DNA of 64,000 nt from Patagioenas fasciata. Taxonomy: Eukaryota > Chordata > Aves > Columbiformes > Columbidae. This document shows, piece after piece, positions 58,322 to 64,000 of this stretch. How positions within the stretch are numbered: position 1 is the first letter of the stretch; each line of letters starts with the position of its first letter. The position numbers and the translations under genes are program-made. A model generated the notes under the pieces. That model saw only the letters and a list, made by a program, of their open reading frames with translations. It had not been told where the DNA came from and made no database searches. The DNA is taken from positions 3,973,001 to 4,037,000 of the forward strand of contig NW_027288510.1 of NCBI RefSeq assembly GCF_037038585.1. Direction: 5' to 3'.

Positions 58322-61300
58322 TTACAACCCATGAAGTGCGGGCTCCTCCTGTGCTGCAGCTTTTCTTCTCAGGATGCAGTCGAAGTTGCCCTGGGTGCTC
58401 ATGGCGTAGAACACGTTCGCCTTGGGTGGGATCGCCAGCTCCGCAAGAGAGGGAGCAGAGCGAGCGTTCATGGGCGCCCCACTCAGCGTTGGGGGTTTAT
58501 TCTCACCGGCAGCTGGGACAACGTGGCGATGGCGTTTCTGACGTCGCTCCGCATGTTACTCTTGCCGGCAAAATGCAGCAGAGCTCTTCAAGCAGCAGCA
58601 GCAGCAGAGTTCTGCTTCCCCACCTTTGTCCTCGGAGATGATCTGGACCAGCTCGTAATCCTCGGCCGAGCCAGACTGCAGGTTGTGCTTCTCCATGGCT
58701 CGCTGGGTGACAGCAGGAGCCTTCTCTTGGTTACTCAGCTGCAAAGAGGGAGTTGCAAGGAGTCGCTTGGTAACCAAGTCGCAGATTCTGCCAGACGCTA
58801 AAACACGCTCTTTGCGACACCTGGGGGTGGAGTTAGTTCAAGACAACAGACACTGCTCTAGAAATGCAGCAGGGAATCACAGCCTCTGCTCTCCTGAGCA
58901 ACCGCTCGGAGAGGTGAGACCTTGTTCTCAGCAGCCATCGAATCCGCAGCAAGAGCTGCCCCAGCTGCTGTTTGCAGACATCCATTAATCCACAGTCTCC
59001 CCTGCTAAACACTTTCTGCGATGTCCTGCAAAGATTCTGGGCCTTGGAGCTGGGTTTGCTGGGGAAGGGGCACCTTGTGTCACAGCTCACACACCCCAGT
59101 GCTGAGCTGGACACACAACAGCCGGCGCTGGCAGAAGAGCAGGGGCAGCAAAGCCGGCACTTGCTCAGAGTGCTTCCCTTGGCATTGTTGATCAAATACA
59201 AGCTTCAATTTCAAAGCCAGAAACCCTGAGAGATGCTCTTTGCAAACCTCTCATTCATCCCCTGCTCCACATGTTTTGATTTGTAACATCGGTCACGTTC
59301 CCTGCCAAGGAGGTCTGATCGGGGAATAGGTGTTTCCGAAACTAAAAGCACCATTCAAGTCACCTGGGGTGAAAACACCACCCACAGTAACAGCGCTTTG
59401 CTGTTCCCACCGCTCACCAGGATGCTCCTGTAGATGTTGCCGCTTCTGTCCTCTTCTACGCTGGTGCGGATGACGCAGCTCTCTCCGCTCTGCTGGTTGT
59501 AGACTGGCAGGACTGGCGGCACTTCTTTTGATGGAACGGGAGTCACGGGGCCGGGGCACTTCTTGGAGCACTTGTCATCAGATGGCAGCAAGGGGGGAGA
59601 CGAGATCAAACACATTCATTACCATTGAATTTCAAAGATCCAAAAGCTAAAGATGACACACTTCAGCACAACAGCCTTAACAAGGGCTTCGGCAGCCCAG
59701 TTAAGGCAGCTTAGGTCAAGAGAGCAGAGTCTGCAGGACAAAGCTCCCTGGGAACGGAACCCAGCCCAGCCCAGGCTTGGTCTGGGCAGTTCCTGGCAGG
59801 TCAAACCACAGGGCTGGTGAGCTCTGACCTCACCTGCTTCTCACTTGCTCAGCTGCTCTGCCTGCCCCAGAATTAGGCTGGGCTGATGTACATGAGCCCT
59901 CCCCCCAAAATCGCCTTTCCCAGAGCTCAGGTCCCTCCATTCCACTGCCAGCAACGCTCCAGTCAAGATCCACAGGCTTGGGCAAGCGCCTGGGGCCGCC
60001 GGCAGCGTCAGCAGCCTCGCACAGGCTGTTTGTGCTGAACACAGGGCCCGGGCCCTACCTTGTGCTGAGGCTCCTCAGCAGTGTCGGTGGGAGGGACGAT
60101 GGTGACGGTGCTGTCCCCAGAGCTCCCACCTGGAGCAGGTTTGGGCTGCGCGTTGACGGGGGTGCTGTGGGCGCTCACCCCCAAGCCCAGGAACGGCCTA
60201 GGGGAGAAAAGAAAGCACAACAGAGCTGGGCTGAGCACAGCTGTCACTTGCTTCAACAATCTGACCTGCTGTTGTGTTTTCCTATCTCGAGTGGCCTATT
60301 GTTTGTGTGTGTATAGCAAATTAGACTCTATCCTTATTTGCTCTGTTTTGCTGCTGCAAATTTGAATTGAATTTATAATCCAGCACTAAAATCGTTCCTT
60401 TGTCTGACACCTTAGAGTTATTTCTGCAGTCTTTAGTCGATAACCCTCATGGCTACTTGCACCAATAGAAAGAGACAACAGCAATACGTATTTCTAGCTG
60501 GCGGTGTCTCCTCGCAGCACTGCAGTGCTCTGGATCCCCAGCCAGGTTTGTCAGCTGGTGTTTGATTTATTCCAGTTCATATTCACACACCAAACCCCCT
60601 CCCCGTTGTACTCACAGGCTGAATCTCTTCACCACGCTCTTCTGAGCTCTGCCCGCTGCGGTGCTCTGGTCAGGAGCTGCTCCTTCGATTTCACGTGACA
60701 GACGGAAACTGCAGAACAGGCAATACCGTTAGTTAAATATCTCAAAGTGGCCATATCTGAGAAGCCCTGGGTCACTCCCACGTCCCAGAGGGTTCATCCC
60801 CACGAGGAGGAGCGCAGCTCTGTGCGTGTGTATTTCCACTCTCCGGGAGCAGCTCCTGGCAGCGCAGAGCTCAAGGCTGAGAGAACCTGAACCTGCCTGC
60901 GGGGGAAGAAAAGCTGCTTCGCCAGCTGGGCTGAGACCCTACCTCTCCTCATCACTTCAATGCCGCTGCCTCCTAAACCACTGCACGAATTTCTCATCTC
61001 CTGTCACGCAATAGCTGTTACATGAGGACTGCAACAGCTTAATTTGTGCGATTACTTCAAACTCCTAAGAAAACAAATAATAAAATAGGAATTCTAATTA
61101 GAAAAATAAAGCCAGTCTCGTTAATACACTAAACACGCGCAGCAACAGATCCAGGACAAACTGCCCTCGGACAGAGGAAACCCCGGCACCTTCGCTCCTA
61201 CTGATCTCTGACCAACAAGGCTCAGGCTGGAAGGCAACGCTCAGCCTTGATTTCTCGGTCCCAGGTACCCGCTTCGCTCTCTGCACCTTTGACCCACAAC

Positions 61301-64000
61301 TATTTACTGCAGCACAAGGAAGATGGTCACAGACTGCATCTTGTGGCCAGCAAAGGTCTCACGCCAGCAGGTCTGATGCGCTCCCAGCACACAGAACACG
61401 CTCGTGTAACGTGTTCCCGTGAACACCAAACGGGGGGAACGTGCCCCAGACGTAACTCCCGCGGCAGCGAGTGCCCTGCGGCTCCTCTTCCCCTGCTGCC
61501 CGCATCTAAAAGGAATTTCTCTTCCCGCGCCGCCCCGCACAGCCCGGCAGAGGTTCACAGCGTGCCGGGGACTGTTCCTTCCTCACCCTCTGAGTAACGT
61601 GAGCGGCTGTTGGATACGCCCAGCAAAGACAACAGGCCTCGCCAAGAGAACGCTCTAGCAGAGAGCGTCAGGCACTAACGATCACAGAACAGTCACCGTT
61701 CCACTTACCCTTCGCCGCTTCTCAAAATTGATCAGGCCGCCCTGTTGGAAGGACAGAGAAGGGATCGGAGGAGAAGAGCACAGGCTCGGCTGGAGTTAAT
61801 CACAAACAGGATGAACAGGATGAAGTAGCGACACCAAGGGACAGGCCAGAGCTGCCCTGACCAAAGGCCTCTACAAAGACCCGTTTCCAGCTCTAGGATA
61901 AGCCACAGCACTCGTGTACCTGAGTCTATTTGTTAAATACATTCCTCTCTTTTTAAGAACTGCACTAGCACCCAGTGGAAGATGCAGGAGCAGACACAGT
62001 GTCTGCAAGGGAGGGAGGAGATTTAGGATTCCAAAAATTGCCCCAAATTACCTCGAGATAGTCCTGAAGGGCTGTGTCCAGCATGACGAGGTCAGTGAGG
62101 AAGGTACCCAGGTAAGGTACCGTGCCTTGTGTGACTCCCTGCAAACGGTCAGAGCAATGGTGGATTAATTGACTGAGAAGTCATAATTATACTAATTAGA
62201 ATACTCCTGTGGAAGCAAACAAAACACAACTAGTCTGCTTCACCAAACAGCGCTCTTGTAAATGATGCTTTCACGACATCATCCTTGGTATCTCAGCCAG
62301 CGGTTCATGTCTGCGCAGAGCGGTATATAAGCCAAAGTGCTCATTCGTAACTCCTCTGCGTCAAATCTCGCTGTGCGGCACCTCTCGCCCCAGCAGAAAA
62401 GCCGGGATTTACAGACCCGTCTTCCCCAAAGCACCGCATACGGGAGCTCATTGGTCAGGAACAGGGCTGAGCTCGGCTTTGGGTGAGATCACAACCTGGC
62501 AACTCAAGCTCATTCCCACCTTCAGCAGCAGCTCCCTGCTCGTCGCAAAGTTGTCACAGTCGGAGAAGATTTCGCAAAGCTCTTCGAACATCAGCATTGT
62601 GTCCCTGTACAGGAAAAGATTCAATGATTTAAGTTGTTTGTAAGCACTCTGAATCAGACCAGGGTACAATTTTTTTCTCAAGAATCGTTAACAGTTGGGC
62701 ACAGAACAGATAAAAGCACCAAAACACATCCAGTGACACACTGCACAGCCTTACTTTGGAACGCAGGCCCAGGTCTTCTTCAGGCGATAAACCGAGGTGG
62801 ACTGCAAGGCGGAAACGATGGCCTTCAGAGACGAAAAGTTGTTCAGGATCCTACATTGCTGTGAAAGGAGCGGTTAGAAACACAGGAGCGTTAAACGTCA
62901 GCATCACCAATAGTCAGCGCTCTTCTGTCTGCCCCGTGTCCTGCTTGCTGCACATTCTCCCTGCTAAGCGGGCAGCTCTACAAATACTGAGCATCAAAAA
63001 TATCACTCCCCGCTACAACCCCCCTGTCCCCTCCCAGCTCCACGGCACCCGCACAAGGAACGTTAAACAGTCGCGAATAAACGCTTTACACGTCCGATAC
63101 GGATCCACTTCTCCAAGATCTTCGCTCTTGGCTGTGTCTTTAATTCTTTGCTCTCCAGGATGGTGCTGAGCACGCAGTTGGTGACGGCGTTGAACTGCGA
63201 GGTGGTGGCTCTGATGCTCTGTGCCAGCTGTTTGTTCTCTTTCTTGTCCCTTCGGGACCAGATGCAGCCCAGGCAGTGGTGGGGCACAACGTTCTGGAAG
63301 AGTGTCTAGAGGGAAACAGAGGTGTCCAACTCAGCCTGGAGCGCTACTGCCCACAGCAAGAAATGCACGGTTACAGTACAAACTGCAGCTGAATCCAGTA
63401 TGGTATTAAAAGGGAAATATTGGTTTTCTCTCCAGTTTAAAATATACACTTTGGTATAACTCTTTAGGCCTGACGCCCTAAAAGAACTGTCAGCTAAACT
63501 GTCCTGGAAAAATAAAAGACACCTTTCTATCACTTACATTACCAGGGGGAAAGATTTCTATATCATGATACTTTTGAAAGAGATTGATACAAATAAGCCA
63601 AATCGGAGCTCTACAGTTACAAAGTACTTCTACATCTTCAGGTGAGGTAGCCTAAGATACAGTCAAAATACGCTATTTCTGAGGGGTCAAATGCTAAACT
63701 TTGCAAAAGAGGCCACACAGTCTACATCCACACTGTATAACAAAAAGACAAACACCTTCAGAAGAACTGAAGGAAAAGCCCAATCAATGAAGCAAGTCTG
63801 GATAACCAAGCAGAGCTGCGCTCTGTGTCCCAGCAACAGAGCGGTTCTGGAACAACAGACTTACACCGATATAAGTTAAAAAACAAACAAACAAACAATG
63901 AGAAGCCCAGAACTCTTTCCCCGAGCATTTCAAGTAATACCTATGATCTACATACCGCATCCATGTATGTCAGCTGTTCTGCCACCAGGTCTTCTTGGGA
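58322..64000 (-). pseudogene. RGL1: RGL1-like Ral exchange factor, gene 4 (5' part beyond window)
   Basis: Visible exons: e8 63956-64000 (partial, continues right); e9 63090-63305; e10 62755-62858; e11 62520-62604; e12 62052-62138; e13 61709-61741; e14 60943-61064 with TGA at 60957-60959; e15 60616-60708; e16 60059-60197; e17 59418-59570; e18 58624-58738; e19 58322-58440 with the GG acceptor. Exon 9 reads RATTSQF where the others read RATISQF. Exon 10 has the conserved RLKKTW. REM exons and the promoter are not visible. Confidence 0.85.

Larger units (their letters stand above)
49056..64000. repeat. Tandem segmental duplication, unit 4 (right end cut by window)
   Basis: This fourth repeat carries the same ERV as unit 2, here with both copies of the target-site duplication and the full AT-rich array. 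The window ends inside gene exon 8, so exons 1-7 and the CR1 fragments are not visible. Confidence 0.95.

Noticed and set aside
1..64000. Array as an assembly artefact of one unit repeated
   Set aside because: The units differ by many scattered substitutions, two provirus insertions, three distinct deletions or insertions and three junction forms, which false duplication would not produce. Haplotype mixing cannot be fully excluded without reads.

Overview
The window is vertebrate nuclear DNA, almost certainly from a bird. It has CR1 LINE fragments in the style of avian genomes, a class II endogenous retrovirus (ERV) with a tRNA-Trp primer site like that of avian alpharetroviruses, GT-AG introns and CpG-island promoters. 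I cannot name the species or chromosome.

The whole window is a head-to-tail tandem array of one segmental duplication, seen four times: unit 1 (1-16262, cut at the left edge), unit 2 (16263-34018), unit 3 (34019-48213), a retained 0.84 kb spacer (48214-49055), and unit 4 (49056-64000, cut at the right edge). By eye the units differ at only a few bases per kb outside larger events. From left to right each unit holds a CpG island, a decayed gammaretrovirus-like ERV (minus strand), unassigned sequence, an AT-rich tandem array of about 105 bp repeats, a multi-exon minus-strand gene, and two nested CR1 fragments.

The gene is an RGL1-like member of the Ral guanine-nucleotide exchange factors. I mapped up to 19 exons per unit by splice sites and reading phase: a short CpG-island exon, a novel acidic exon built of 18-residue repeats, then the REM, CDC25-homology and Ras-association (RA) exons. 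The first exon of each gene lies in the CpG island of the next unit to the right, so the duplication junction itself forms part of the gene. All four copies carry the same in-frame TGA near the end of the CDC25 domain, and the three copies that keep the last exon have a GG in place of its acceptor AG. They are therefore either shared-lesion pseudogenes or genes for a truncated protein without an RA domain. Copy-specific changes include a 4 bp frame change in exon 1 of gene 1 and a 2.1 kb deletion of the RA exons in gene 3.

Units 2 and 4 carry the same 4.25 kb class II ERV in the same target site; units 1 and 3 have the empty site. The ERV has near-identical LTRs, an open gag in unit 2, an RNase H-integrase remnant, and no protease, reverse transcriptase or env. 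The alternating pattern (empty, ERV, empty, ERV) suggests that a two-unit block was duplicated, while mosaic site patterns indicate exchange between units.
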